Program-made: the position numbers and the translations under genes | Shown here: positions 37,024 to 48,761 of the stretch, piece by piece | Position numbering within the stretch: the first letter of the stretch is position 1 | How the letters are laid out: every line of letters starts with the position of its first letter | Source of the DNA: Paragonimus westermani | Lineage: Eukaryota; Platyhelminthes; Trematoda; Plagiorchiida; Troglotrematidae | DNA: 64,000 bases | Reading direction: 5' to 3' | Assembly (NCBI GenBank): GCA_008508345.1 | Contig: QNGE01003710.1 | Span: 1 to 64,000 of the forward strand | The notes under the pieces: model-generated | Told to the model about the DNA's origin: nothing | The model's database searches: none | The model's input: the letters and a program-made list of their open reading frames with translations, nothing else

Positions 37024-37884
37024 CTGTGAATAAACGTGAAAGAATGTCGGGAATTAAAACAACAGAGCTGAAACCACCGTTGTTGTTAGTGTTTAAGTTG
37101 GCTGGTAACATTCTTGCCCGTGTTGACCAATCACGACAGCTGAAGCCAAACAACAAGCTTAGACCAAAAACTGGGCAAAGTAGTTCGTGGTGTTTAGCAA
37201 AATGGTACACAAAGTTACGCAAACTATTTATACCCGGTCATTAATAACTACACTTTTACAACCATGTTTGACCTGAAATCCACTCATTCAAGGTGTAAAA
37301 AGCGTTGTGGGGCTTGTTGGTGTAATGGTGAGGCTGAATGCTACTCGCCCACCCAGTCCCAGTTTCTTACTGGGCTATACACGCGGCCCATATAGGTTTA
37401 CCTGACTCAGCACAATGCCGTCCAGTTCCGAATGCTAGTCGTCAAAGAGTGATCAAATAGAATGTGAAAGGTGAACAAATCACTGGTTGCGATTAGACAT
37501 TCTATTGATACACCGAACAAACTGCCTAATCGGACCATCTCTGTAGTTCGAAAGATTGGGCTGATTAAATAACAAGATTCGTTGTCAGGTTTAACAGTCC
37601 TAAATAGTACAGGTGAGCACTGAATAATCGGTTTAAGGTTCGCAAAGTCTAGGCTCACAGCGTCTTGATCGATCCCAGCCTAAGTCAGACACTATGCCCT
37701 TGTTCAAGTTGAGAAAGATCTTATACGGTACTCCGAATAATTATGGAACTAGAAAATGTGACAAACTGCGACGTAGAAAGGAGAGATGACGGTGATGCAA
37801 ACTAAAGAATGGAGCACGTTTAATTTTGTCTTAACCAGAGAATGTGGTTGGGTGTTTAAATATCTTGGTTCGGTATGTGTCTAG

Positions 37885-38440
37885 CATGTAGACAACGCAG
37901 TTGCACCATTAAAGCATGACCAGAGTTCTGGTATACGCCTTGGCAAAGATATACGTTACTGAAGAGCTCTAACAAAAATGAAAATTCCGTCTAGTGTTTC
38001 TTTTCCAAAGAGGCTGACTAGAACGTCCATCTGAGTGCGAATGCTGAAATCAAGTGCAAGTTGTGTTCGACTTAAAAGTAACCAAATCCCCGATTACTCA
38101 CTGGCAATCTGAAATATCGCCTGGTAGGTCTAATGAGACTTGAGATTTCGACCTGTCTCGGCAGCTCTAATCGTGGGGTTACCGACTGGATTTAACGAGA
38201 CGATCAGGTGACGTGACCATTACTCACAAGCAGATGTAGCTGAGAGTTTGTATGTGGTAATTCAGTCGTCCCAAATGTGAAACCAATGGCGTCGTGGTCA
38301 ACACGGTCGCTTCATGGAAACGTATTAGGATTTCTAGTCTTGGCCGTAGCAGAGATAGATACTAGTGAAGAGCTCTGAAAAGAGGTGGTTCTTTCCAAAA
38401 GGGGCTAGCAAGAAAGCTTATCAGAGTGCGACAGCCGTAA
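37885..38440 (+). repeat. S1 repeat, head-to-tail dimer
   Basis: Two S1 units lie in the same orientation, their core motifs about 400 bp apart. Unit 1 has a B-box relic, CTGAAGA (37959-37965), a hairpin and GACTAGAACGTCC with GTC at 38025-38027. Its stem II is damaged (GCTCT with AAAAAT). Then comes the linker (ATATCGCCTGGTAGGTC, TTCGACCTGTCTCGG), and unit 2 with A-box GGCGTCGTGGTCAACACGG and a degraded core (GTGAAGAGCTCTGAAAAGAG). The layout matches a tandem satellite-like unit that also occurs singly. Confidence 0.75.
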
Positions 38441-41400
38441 CTGATTGTGCCGAATGTCCAATTTACATAAATCAAAATCCCCTACTACTCACCGGTAACT
38501 TGAATGATTTGTTGAGATCAAATGACTATATCGTTTATAGTTCGAACAATGAAGACTTACTGCTAGCAAATTTACTCCCGATATACTCCGCAAAAACGCT
38601 GAGATATGCAGTGTTTGACGACATTTTCCCCTCCTAATCGACTATTGGAAATCAAATCACAACCGCTTCTTCAAACTTGACTTTCTCAACCAGTGAAGTA
38701 ACCAAACGGGTGGAAAACCCTCTCGTAGGCCTTAACACTTACCAAGGGTCAAAGAATTATCGATGTTCTGTAGACCAAAACCATTGCTGTTATTCATGAT
38801 TCCCCATTAGTGTTTGAATACGACATAGGCGCCCAGTGATTGGGATCGACACCGGAAACTAAACCGAGGCAGTGCGCAGCTGTTGTAAACAGCCCCGCTT
38901 TACCTGATCTCAGTACGCGACTGGAATCTCCGTTTGTATTGATTCCACCTAATTAGCTTCTCTCTCCAAGTCTCATGTCTCTGATTTCAGGATAACGCTA
39001 CACACAACTCGTTACGGCTGTTCAGGAAAATGGGTAATTCAGTATCCTGATTCATCCCTCAGAATATAGAAAAGATATTCCATTTCTCATTGCCACTTCG
39101 TATTATACGTCGCTGTAGTTACGGTTACCTCCCACATAGCTAACGTGATCATTCAATCATAAAATTATACAGTTGAGGTTGTCTTATGACACGGGTCTAG
39201 CAACTCTCTGTCAAACGATGAGAGCCACAGATTACAAGCAAGTGGGAGGCAAGCAACAATCTATCAGAGGATTAAAAATGCCGACAAAAATTACACGTCT
39301 GGCATCTCGAAATTGCGATATCTCAAAGCGACAAGTTGCTAGCAAAAATACAAACATGGAATCTAAACACAAATGATGGATTCTTTTTGTTAGGTTGTGT
39401 ATACAAACGCCGATGCTCTTTATAGGTAATCAAGCACTTTCACAATATCGATTGCTTATACTGGTACGTTTGTGTAAGTTCATGGATAAATTAGCCCGAA
39501 CTTAAAAATGATCACCTGGGCAATCTGTACTAAGAAGTGAAGGGCGTGCTTATAAGTGTTGCGAACCAAGAACGAGACCCACGTATTCTTATCTCTCATC
39601 AGGGTTAATTGGGTGAAACCGAATTTGTCCGTCTGCCAAAGCGTATGCGTCACAACGAACTACGTGTGCACCACAGTTTCATCCATATACTTTGTGCTCA
39701 CCAGAAACCTTCAAAGTTATCAACTGGGAAACTCGTGATTGAGAGGCATTCATCTCAAGGTCGAATCTGATGACACAATGGCTCAGACAGTCGTCCATCA
39801 TGACAATAAAGAGGATATATGCGGCCACAATAAAACACTGAATTGGCTAAATCACAATCGTGCGGACGTGTACATGCCACTGATCAAGGCACTATGCCGG
39901 CACAATGTTTCCAAACGGCCACGAGCAACACATCCTAATGATTCAGCCGCCGTCTGTTAGGTTCATGCTCTCGTTAATGGCAAATGCTTTTGACGGAGCA
40001 AAACAAAGCTGGAAAAGCCACTTTATTCCGAACAGTTACGTTAAATATTTGATCCTCCTATCTAATGCTAAGGAATCGGTTGTGGCAACGAAAGTGGAAT
40101 GTAGTCAAACGACGTTCCCAAAGTAGACATGGTACCTACCCTGTATGCTGTGGAGGAGTACACTGAGCACATTTGTGTGATTGCCAATGTCGCTCGGCTG
40201 ATTTGCTGGTTATACTCAGTACTGAAGGAAGAGTTATTAGACGGGGGCGTTTGAATTACTTGACTTTGTTCATCACTTCCAGGATGCCTTCTACACTGGG
40301 GATATTGGAATACGCGCCGAATTCTTACCTCGCAATGTTTGGTTCTTTCATACTAGTGATCTGTCCGAAGTCTGTATTAGCAAATGTGCGATATTTGTGA
40401 ACCTTCCTCAGAGTGTGTTACTATAGTGGCATCTCTTGTAAACATTAGTTTTCCGATCAGCATTTGCTGGAATTTGGTTTCAATCGCAATCGTGCGACGC
40501 TACAAATCCCGAGAAAAAATAACGAAGACAAGATGCCGAACAGTGCGCTGGCGACTATACGTTCTTGTTTCATTTCTTTGTTGCTTGGGAAGAATTCTGA
40601 AGATATGCCGTTGTGGTCGAATGTGTAACTCATGTTTCTGTGGAAGGAAGCAGGCAGTCCACTTACCCCATCTAGACCTTTGACTATAACCAGCAACGCA
40701 CGAAGACGTCTTCTAGGGACAGCGTTCATGACCTTTGTTGAATATACAGGCGACATGCAACAGGCGATTTTGCTGAAAGCATTTCTTATAGACAGACGAA
40801 GGACGGACATCATGTTCATTACTGATCCCTTGACCTTGAACCAGCGTTTGGATTCTGACTGCACTTCCGTGATAAATAAGTATAGGCTAATGAGAACACA
40901 CGGATAAACGTCTTTAAAACAGCCTTCATTAAGGAGATTCCTCGATAGTTGCAGTTTTCGTACTCTTTTTTGGTCTTCCGGAGTGTAAGTAACATTCAGC
41001 ACTCCCTGTGGAACTGTTATTCCTGTCGAAAACTAGCAGATAAGCACATGCAAATCATCGATCGGGAAGCAAAGCTTACCAGTCATGGTTACTGCAGGTG
41101 GTATGTTTTTGTTTTATGGCGCTTGGTCTCTAACAGAGCAACTGACAGTCTTGCTAGACTTCTCAGTAATGAGTGGATGTGAACATCACAAGATTGGTGC
41201 TAGCAGTTCGTGGATGAAAGCAAGTCATAGACACGTGTGTACCGGCTGGAAAGACATGACTACAACCAAGCACGTGCGTTCGCCTAACTTGTTGTGATTG
41301 GTCCGACAATTGTCAAACCGGAGATCCCTCAGCAACTCAGGCACCAGAACACTGTGTGATTGGTACCTGTTCATCTCACATCTCTTAACCAATTGCTTCA

Positions 41401-41489
41401 TGTATTGTCACCTGTAAAAGTGTCTGTAACCCAACATACGTTAAAATTGGAATTGTATCCACAATACCTTGTCTCCCACTTTTGCTGCA

Positions 41490-41560
41490 TCGGGGGTAGC
41501 TCTGAGCCTGAAAGACATCATCGCTGATTGTTAGACCTACGGGTTCGATTACTACAGTGG
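41490..41560 (+). repeat. tRNA-like repeat relic (S2 type)
   Basis: The A-box-like GGTAGCTCTGAGCCTG and B-box-like CGGGTTCGATTACTAC have pol III spacing. It is a weak match to the other S2 copies and does not fold as a tRNA. Confidence 0.4.
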
Positions 41561-42762
41561 GTCATTCAGGTCTTGCATGGTAGGAGAGCTAATGAGTGTT
41601 TGTGATGCAGCTTTAAAGACACCTTCTTCTAGTGAATGGAATTTAGATATCCTTGAATTTAGAACTCCATGAGACAATATACAGTATTAATTACCCTTTA
41701 TCTTGCAAATGTTAAACCATTGATGGATTCGTTGAGTTGTAGACCGCCTCGGCCGACTACCAAGAAAGAAAAATTAGACACTACCAATTTCGAGATGCAT
41801 ACTGCAGGGTCAATGCTGTCTTATTTAGTAATAGATTATAAGCAGCGTCATATGTCATCAACAGACTAGCGTCATCAATTCGTCTTCCCGTTTCGCACCT
41901 CGTTGAAACGAAGTGCAAAATTCTGCTTGGATACTTACAGCAGTCGGCGCATACGCTCACCATTGCTGGTTGTACGATGAGAATCATCAAAAAGTCTCCT
42001 TACCTGCGTGCAGGTGCCAATCATAAACGGTTGTACGATTAGCTCAGTACCTTAACAGCCAAAGCTCCGAACGAATTTGTGAAGTACTGTCACCTCAGAT
42101 ATCAGTGTATCAGCACACTTTCAATGTGCAACTCCCCGATAAGTGCGGTCCTTCTGCCCGACCGTGAGCTTTGGTCTGTCAGTGCAGATGTGGTGTATAG
42201 ACTAGCTATTTTTGACCACCCTTATCGTCGTAGCATTGAATGGGTTGGTGGAAACGTCGTATAAGCAACGATACGGCTCGCCAAAGTGTCTTCGAAGTAA
42301 GTACGTCTAGCATGCTTATAAACGTACCCATATGCTACACCGGTTTTGGTAGCTCGAGCCTGTTTATGAATACCAGCCCATCAGTTGCAACGTCACGCGC
42401 CCTTCGCAAGATGTAGGTTGAAAGCAGTGGTCAGGTGTCCAAAATATGACGTGGGTTCGAAAGAAACATAACCCAACCTCAAAGCATGGTTGGGCGTGAC
42501 CAGCTTCTTAGTTGAGGACCTAAGGACAATATTCACTTGTGATTGAAAACGCCGTCGCGAACAGTGATGAATCAATATGAATAATGCTATTGACGTTAGA
42601 ATTTCCTTCTGCCTTATCCAGTATACATTTGTTTCTTTTCGATCCACATTTTTGATGTCAACGTAATATATTTGATAAGACATATAGATATGTATCATAT
42701 TTATCATCAACCTAAAACCTACAGTGACAGCTGCCGCTGTTCAAGTCGCATAACCAACTCAC

Positions 42763-43039
42763 TTGCCGCGAACACACATAGGCACACGTAAAGTCCGACG
42801 GCCTCACCAGAACGAATCAAACCAGATGACGGCATTTTCGGCTCCGCAAAAAAGTCCGACTGAATCGGATCTTGAATGGGAGCGATTCGTTTCAACGCCA
42901 CCGGTGAATGATATTGGGGTGTACTCAAACCTGCCTGGATATAGTCGGCAATTTCGAGATCGCTCAAACCGGAAATTGGATTTGTGAGACATTGAGCACC
43001 TATGCAAATTTTCACGTTTGACCAGCTAGCGATGATAAT
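42763..43039 (-). CDS. Notch exon: C-terminal HD (NODP) and outer half of transmembrane helix
   Basis: The acceptor ctttctgcactccag ends at 43040 and the donor CGGCAA|gtgagt is at 42762. The exon is 277 nt, entering in phase 0 and leaving in phase 1. It encodes NVKICIGAQCL, which corresponds to the conserved I-D-N-R-Q-C strand of NODP, including its cysteine. A helix (LSDLEIADYIQAGLS) and ALKRIAPIQ follow, the latter equivalent to Y-K-I-E-A-V-Q. The exon ends with GEAVGLYVCLCVFAA, the first half of the membrane helix. In Notch this domain masks the ADAM cleavage site until ligand pulls. Confidence 0.85.
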
Positions 43040-43250
43040 CTGGAGTGCAGAAAGAAAGTTGAGGCTCTGTGTACATGCAGCCACTCGAATACGATTAACA
43101 GCAATTCTCAAAACGGATAAGAATGTTAAACTTTTCATAAAATGAAGAGCGAATACGATTTAACAAGCGATTGTTGTTTCTAATGTAACACGGTATCAAG
43201 ATGACACAAACGCAAACTCCCGCTGAAAATTATATGGTTTCGTAACCCAC

Positions 43251-43596
43251 TTTCATTCCTCCTGCACTTGGTGAATCCACAATCAATTCTGTGCCTGTCT
43301 TGGGGTCTTTCCAAATTTTCACTACCGACTGTAGCAACATTCCAAGGGCAGCGAAAAACTCTTGACGATGCGGTGCAAATTGTTCCATGGTTGTGTTCAG
43401 TATCAGCAGATTCAAATTAGGCTTTGTTTCGTTCCATTGTGGTATCCGGGCACGAGACTTGAGGAGGGGCACGCTGCTTTGTCGATGTCCTGTGCAATCA
43501 CCTCCGTCAAATCCACAGGCAGCAATGGAACAGACACCATCGCACACACCGTCACCATACCGCGTCTTACAGTAGTTCCATTCGGGGCATTTCTCC
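43251..43596 (-). CDS. Notch exon: third LNR module and N-terminal HD (NOD)
   Basis: The acceptor attctttag ends at 43597 and the donor AAA|gtgggt is at 43250. The exon is 346 nt, entering in phase 2 and leaving in phase 0. The LNR module reads CKTRYGDGVCDGVC then SIAACGFDGGDC, with all six cysteines and the calcium-binding D-G-x-C-D and D-G-G-D-C. A linker (SVPLLKSRARIPQWNE) follows, then the NOD strand and helix LNLLILNTT and HRQEFFAALGMLLQSVVKIW. The tail is short, so the loop that holds the furin (S1) site in vertebrate Notch is small. The donor is the weakest of the set, and a slightly different border is possible. Confidence 0.88.
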
Positions 43597-46229
43597 CTAA
43601 AGAATGGATTATATGAATATTCTTGTGAAAAAATATGCATGTTCATGTCTACATACATACATCCGCTCACTATGATCAATTCACAGAAGAAATTGTTACG
43701 CACGTGATTGACGAGGATTTCCAATTCACAGCATACGATTTTGAATTTCATAACTTCAACACCAAACGTAGTCGATCGTATTTAGCTCAAAACCGACAGG
43801 CTTTTGAGGAGATTCACTTGGAAAAAATTTAGAATCTCATAACACCTTTTGCTGGGTGGTCGGGCAATCGGGACCATACTCAGGAGCGACTTCGTTCTCT
43901 CTGGTGCGAAGTTGAAGAGATCAGTAGGCTCCTCTCATCCATATGACGGTGGAGGTTCTACAGACAAGTGCAGTCCTAACATACTCTGAGTAGAGAACAA
44001 AGTCAAACCTATCTTGTGTTTCATAATAACACCATTAACAGTTCACTTCAGCCGCCACCAACAGTCCAAAGCTCCCAGTTCCACGCAGTAAGGTAGGGAG
44101 TGGACAAACACATGAACACTTGGTAGGAAGAGAATAGAGTCGATCGCAGGCAAGTGTTTAATCCAGAGGCAGCAGTGATAGAAAACCAAATACAGTGTGC
44201 TGATTGGAAAAGGGACTGTCTCATCAACCCGAATAACACAGTCAACGGCATGGCCCTGAGAAGAGAATTTGTTCCTGCCAACATTATCTCCCTTCAACTT
44301 TGAAGACTGTGATCACGAGGAATGGATATTAGCATACCTAAATTAGGTCGTCTGACTTCACCATGCAGAACGTCTCATAAACACATCATGGTTGGAAAAC
44401 GCTAGTGTGTGAACTAACCGCCTGTTAGATATTTAACCATTGAAAGCGATCGACCGGGAATTTTCGGATAGTTTTACAGTACGCTGATTCCATTTTATCT
44501 GTCTTTTTGTTGCGACGACTCCATTGCCGAGCAAAAAGCACTGACATGTAAAAAATCTCGAAACTTTGTGTCGCACACTATGTGAACAAGTGTTCCACAC
44601 TTTGCGTCGTGGTGACAAGTTTGGTAACAACCATCCTTGTCGCTACAAAACAACGAGACAACTCAAGAGGCTAAGGTCAAACATACTTGACTGGGTTTGA
44701 GTCGAGTCGATGAGGCCTAACCAGACATTGCGAACAGATGCAACGAAAACTAATATGCAGTAACATGGACAACTAATCCCACTGATATTTAATTATTCTA
44801 ATTTTTACCGCAACCTGATTACTGGATGTTCGCATCCTAAACATTGAGAAGCAGTAGAATTAATGGCAGAAAAAAGTAGTGTTGCGGAAACCAGGGTGTA
44901 TAAGATCCTGGAAATAAAAAGTTGAACAAAGGTATCTGCCTCAGTAGACAGAGGTATAGTTCAGCCAATAATTCATGACATTGCCGACCGTGAATTTAGT
45001 CAGACCCAACTGCAGCGATTCGCCGGATTATTTATGCAAGCGTGTACTGAGTGCACGATGACCATAGGCTACCGAAACAATCAACAGTCAAGCTTTTTTA
45101 GATATATGGATGCATCATCAGATGGGCTTCCATGGAATAGCTAATGATGTTTATTGTCGTAGTCTGGCTTGTTGTCTACGGCCCCACGTGTGATGAAATT
45201 TGGCAGAATCAGATAAGTCTGGATTCGCAGACTTACCCCTAGTATGAGAAAGCTTTATTGACATTCATCTGCCTAGAGAGACAATTTTTTGTGACACGCG
45301 AGTACCGTGTTAGCTATTGAATACATTAGCGTTGGTCTCTGAAGTCTGACCTCGCTATCCTCTCGCCAAGAGTGAATCTACTTCTGCCGACTGGTGCGCT
45401 CACCTTCCATTTTTGTAATGTGCCGTCTCCACTCCCTTGGATGTGGTACCGAGAATATCCACAACACACATATCCCTGTAATGCATGACTAGTCATCCAC
45501 AGTATTTGGAGTTAACAACCATTTCATCATGTAGTATGCTCATAAGGATTCGGCCGTCTTCTATTTGCACCACACAATTCACCCATCGCAAGCGACCGTG
45601 CCCAGCTAACACTAACAACCGCTGGTTTAAACTCTCACTATCTAATCCCCGTTTTGTTGAACATATCTTGCGTAAATGACTCCACAATTTGCCATTTCAT
45701 GACTTGTTCTTGTTTGCCAGATTAGCTGCAAACTAGTTACCAATGCTCTACAGTATTAGCTTCATGAAATCATTGTTTAATTAGGCACGGTGTCATAAAT
45801 TGGACCAACAGTGCTCTGAACACAGCCGGATGGCAATACACTGCTACATTATCAAGCATCATATCAAGTGATGCACTGTCTTGTGTTCTTCTGATGGATT
45901 TCGTGTGCACATTGAACTATATGCATGTCTCTGATCTGTTTCACCACTTTCCATTGTGACGATTCCCATTCAAACCAGGAGTCGCTTTCAACTCAACTAA
46001 CTATTAAAAACTACGGTCAAGTAATTGAACATTTAGATTGACCGTCTGCATATCGCCCAATATTGTCACGCTTGTGTAGCCAATAAGGCGTAATGGGTTT
46101 CAGGAACCCCATGCCGGTTGACTGTATTTTGAAAGATAACCTTCAAACTATTTTGACAAGCCCGATAGATCTGAGGTCACCAGTCTGACTTTCCAGGTTT
46201 GCGCAGGCGTAGTGGTAACCAGAGTGATT

Positions 46230-46470
46230 TCTAATTTGTCTAGTTAATTAAAACACGTTGTTCGTATAGACGGTCTTCCAATTGCTTGCCAGTTTTGCCT
46301 ACGTACGCTTGTGCACAATGGTGGCAGGCAGTTTTATACAAGAACCCCCCATTCTTGTTCGTTTCAGCTAGATATTTCATCTCATGATGCTCGTCTTGAA
46401 TGTTGCCTATTGGCTTACTTGTGAACCCTAGTCCAGGCCGCTTCATAGAATGTTCGCTTTTATTCAAGAT
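46230..46470 (-). pseudogene. Penelope-like GIY-YIG endonuclease fragment, different family
   Basis: The frame reads LGFTSKPIGNIQ, then GGFLYKTACHHCAQAYVGKT and GKQLEDRLYEQ. The pattern C-H-H-C followed by A-Y-V-G-K-T matches the linker and YIG half of Penelope-like GIY-YIG nucleases (T-C-S-C-G-D-V-Y-I-G-R-T in the intact copy). It ends soon after, and no RT is attached. The sequence is too different from the 20-22 kb element to be the same family. Confidence 0.7.
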
Positions 46471-47340
46471 TCCCTTTAGGCACTCTTGAGATGATCATTT
46501 TCTTTTCTGTTGTTTGAGATCATGTTTGTTTGGGCTCTGGTCCATTCCACGAGTGACACCAAGAAGGGGTATATTACAAACTCTCCTTCCAAGTTCCTCA
46601 GATATCTCACCCACAGACGTAACGAATTTCAAGGTGTGGTCTCAGTCCACCTACCCCAGGCATGCTCTTTTGGGTTCCAGTGCGTTGTCCTTCAATGTAT
46701 CAGAGCTTCACATCCACTCACTATATCCCATAACATTTCTGCGTACTCTCGATTAGGAAAATTTGCCTTTGAAAATTACAGCACTAGCAACCTTGTTTTG
46801 ATGAACACTCGCAACCAAGAACGAAATACAACGACTCCCTCCCATGACAAGACGTTATTCACACTCCCTATCCTACCAAGAGTTAAGTCTACCCCTACTG
46901 TTCAATCGGATAGCAGACTGTCCGCCTGCTGGATGTTGTCAACGTGAGGTATGTGAGGCTGTGGAGATTTCGGGGCCAACGATACGTCGATGAACATTAG
47001 AAGTGGAATGAGAATAGGTTTGCCCACAGTAAAATACCTATTCAATTCTTTCTCACGAATATATTAATGAAAGAGCGACTGATCGACAAAACGTAAAAAG
47101 AACACTAACACTTTGTAAACAGAAAAGTAGCTTTTTTCAAACTGCTCGTATGCTTCACGTAAAACCATTTGAATCCACTATCAGCATACTCAGAGTGGAT
47201 TATTGAAGGCTGGGGATTTGGTTGTTCCAAGCTGAACACCTTCCACAGTTGATCGCAACCTTCAGTTGATCCATTTCAAGGAAAGCATTCTTTGATTGCT
47301 ATTCTGGTTACAGGTGATAATATAAAATGGAGCCAAGTAC

Positions 47341-47400
47341 GGAGAAGGTGGAGTCCAGTTGAATTCGAACCAGCGACAGAAGAAGCGTGCAGTTGAATCC
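47341..47400 (-). repeat. S2 SINE fragment, B-box half
   Basis: On the minus strand GTCGCTGGTTCGAATTCAAC contains a B-box. The A-box half is not clear. Confidence 0.5.
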
Positions 47401-47584
47401 CCTTTAAATTTCAAAAGCTATCTGACTATTCCGTAGTTGATGATGTTGGTGGATTCCAGCGTGAATCGATCGAGAAGTCCTACTTGGGCAGTCAATCCAC
47501 TGAATCATTTGGTGGACTCCATATGACGTGGTGGGCTGGATAAGTAACTGAATCAAAATATGAACTTACTGAGCATCCGGCGTG

Positions 47585-47660
47585 TATTCATGGTTCAGGT
47601 AACAGAGCACTTGTCGCGTCTGGGCAAATCGTTTCGTGTCGTTGGTTCGATTGTAACCAA
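47585..47660 (+). repeat. S2 SINE fragment with A- and B-boxes
   Basis: GGTTCAGGTAACAGAGCACT (A-box side), TGTCGCGTCTGGGCAAATCG and GTCGTTGGTTCGATTGTAAC (B-box) follow the order of the S2 copy at 48.7 kb. The acceptor stem is absent, so this is not a functional tRNA gene. Confidence 0.6.
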
Positions 47661-48556
47661 AACCTAGTTTTTTTTGCAACCGGGTCCCTTCTGAATATTG
47701 GTGATGAGCTTCCGTATTCCAAACATACGATTTCCTCTAAGCTTACGACCGTAGATTTATGCCTGCCCAAAGAATGGCTGATGGTGCGGCCGGTTGGATG
47801 GGCGTCCCTGCCCAATTTTATCTTACATGTTCAGTTGAGTAGATTGTGAATTCGTGCTTAGCCTACTCAACCCCAAGAAGGTGCACGCTTGCACTAACCC
47901 GTCACATGTCATTACAAGCGGAGGTGACAAATTTGTTACTGCTAAACAAGGTTGATATTATGGCAAAGTTGCACAGGGCACGCAGAACACAAACATACGG
48001 CTGTGATTTGCTTCTAGTTTCCCTACTTTTGCGGTAATCATTTCTTCAGGAAAATGTCTGGAAGCGGCGAAAATAACCGCGTATAGTGAGGGTGTTTGAT
48101 CTAGGCGAAGTGATTCAAGTGAATAGAGTTGTTTAACAAGAAACCCTCTGTAATTGGTTTCACACCAATACACAAAAGCTGTGAAGTGGTCAAAGGCTTC
48201 AAACCTTGACTGAAGAAATTAGCGAATTACTGGAATAGGTCGAGGAGAATCCAACGGCGACATTTTAGCATAGATTGTCAGTAAACATTTTCAACAGACC
48301 TGTAAGTGCGTTGAGATCCGGACTGCAAGTTAGACATTTCAAAGGTCCAAATTCATGCTCTCAATTTTTCGTAATATGTACATTCCTGCATCGTCTTACT
48401 GAAATTTTGCAGTACTGTGCATTTTTGTCTCACTGAATGGGAACAGTAGACACTCCAGTATATCACAATTTTATTACTAATGAGTAGTGTGGCAGCTTTA
48501 TCATTTTAGATGAGACCCAACTGTGACAAGTCAGGGCTTCGGCTGTATTCGAACCA

Positions 48557-48761
48557 GCGACAGACACAGCATGCCTCAACGTGGCAAGCGCTCTACAAGT
48601 TGAGTTGAGAAGCCACACCAGGAGCTCGGAAATTTCACATTTAGACTCTGTGGTGGACTCTCTGGGAAACAGTCCAAATGTGACGTTTCCGAGCTCCTGG
48701 TGTGGCTTCGTAGCTCAGCTGGTAGAGCGCTTGCCGCGTCGAGGCATGGCGTGTCTGTCGC
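48557..48761. repeat. Palindrome of two S2 repeats, 86-bp arms, 33-bp loop
   Basis: The left arm 48557-48642 is the near-perfect inverse of the right arm 48676-48761. The right arm reads CGTAGCTCAGCTGGTAGAGC (A-box) and TTGCCGCGTCGAGGCATGGC. Only the left copy has the B-box just beyond its arm (GCTGGTTCGAATACAGCC, minus strand). Both arms share CCGAGCTCCTGGTGTGGCTTC next to the loop. Confidence 0.85.

Larger units (their letters stand above)
37024..42762 (-). other. Notch intron (5.7 kb) interrupting the transmembrane helix
   Basis: Contains an S1 dimer (37885-38440) and an S2 relic (41490-41560). An open frame of 181 codons on the gene's strand at 40457-41002 contains a hydrophobic stretch and splice-like borders but does not fit the Notch reading frame (see rejected items). 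Confidence 0.7.

Noticed and set aside
36852..37244. Plus-strand open frame of 130 codons
   Set aside because: It is the antisense shadow of the Notch RAM exon and shows no domain.
37310..37390. tRNA-like sequence TTGGTGTAATGGTGAGGCTG
   Set aside because: There is an A-box-like start only. No B-box and no cloverleaf could be found.
40457..41002. An extra Notch exon carrying the transmembrane helix
   Set aside because: The flanking exons already join in phase 1 to make a complete helix. This frame has no downstream donor and ends in a stop. It is kept only as a low-interest finding.
48676..48761. A tRNA gene (TAGCTCAGCTGGTAGAGC is typical of a D-arm)
   Set aside because: The T-arm and B-box are missing in this copy (CTGTCGCTTTATTC), no acceptor stem pairs, and the sequence is part of an inverted repeat pair. 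It is a SINE.
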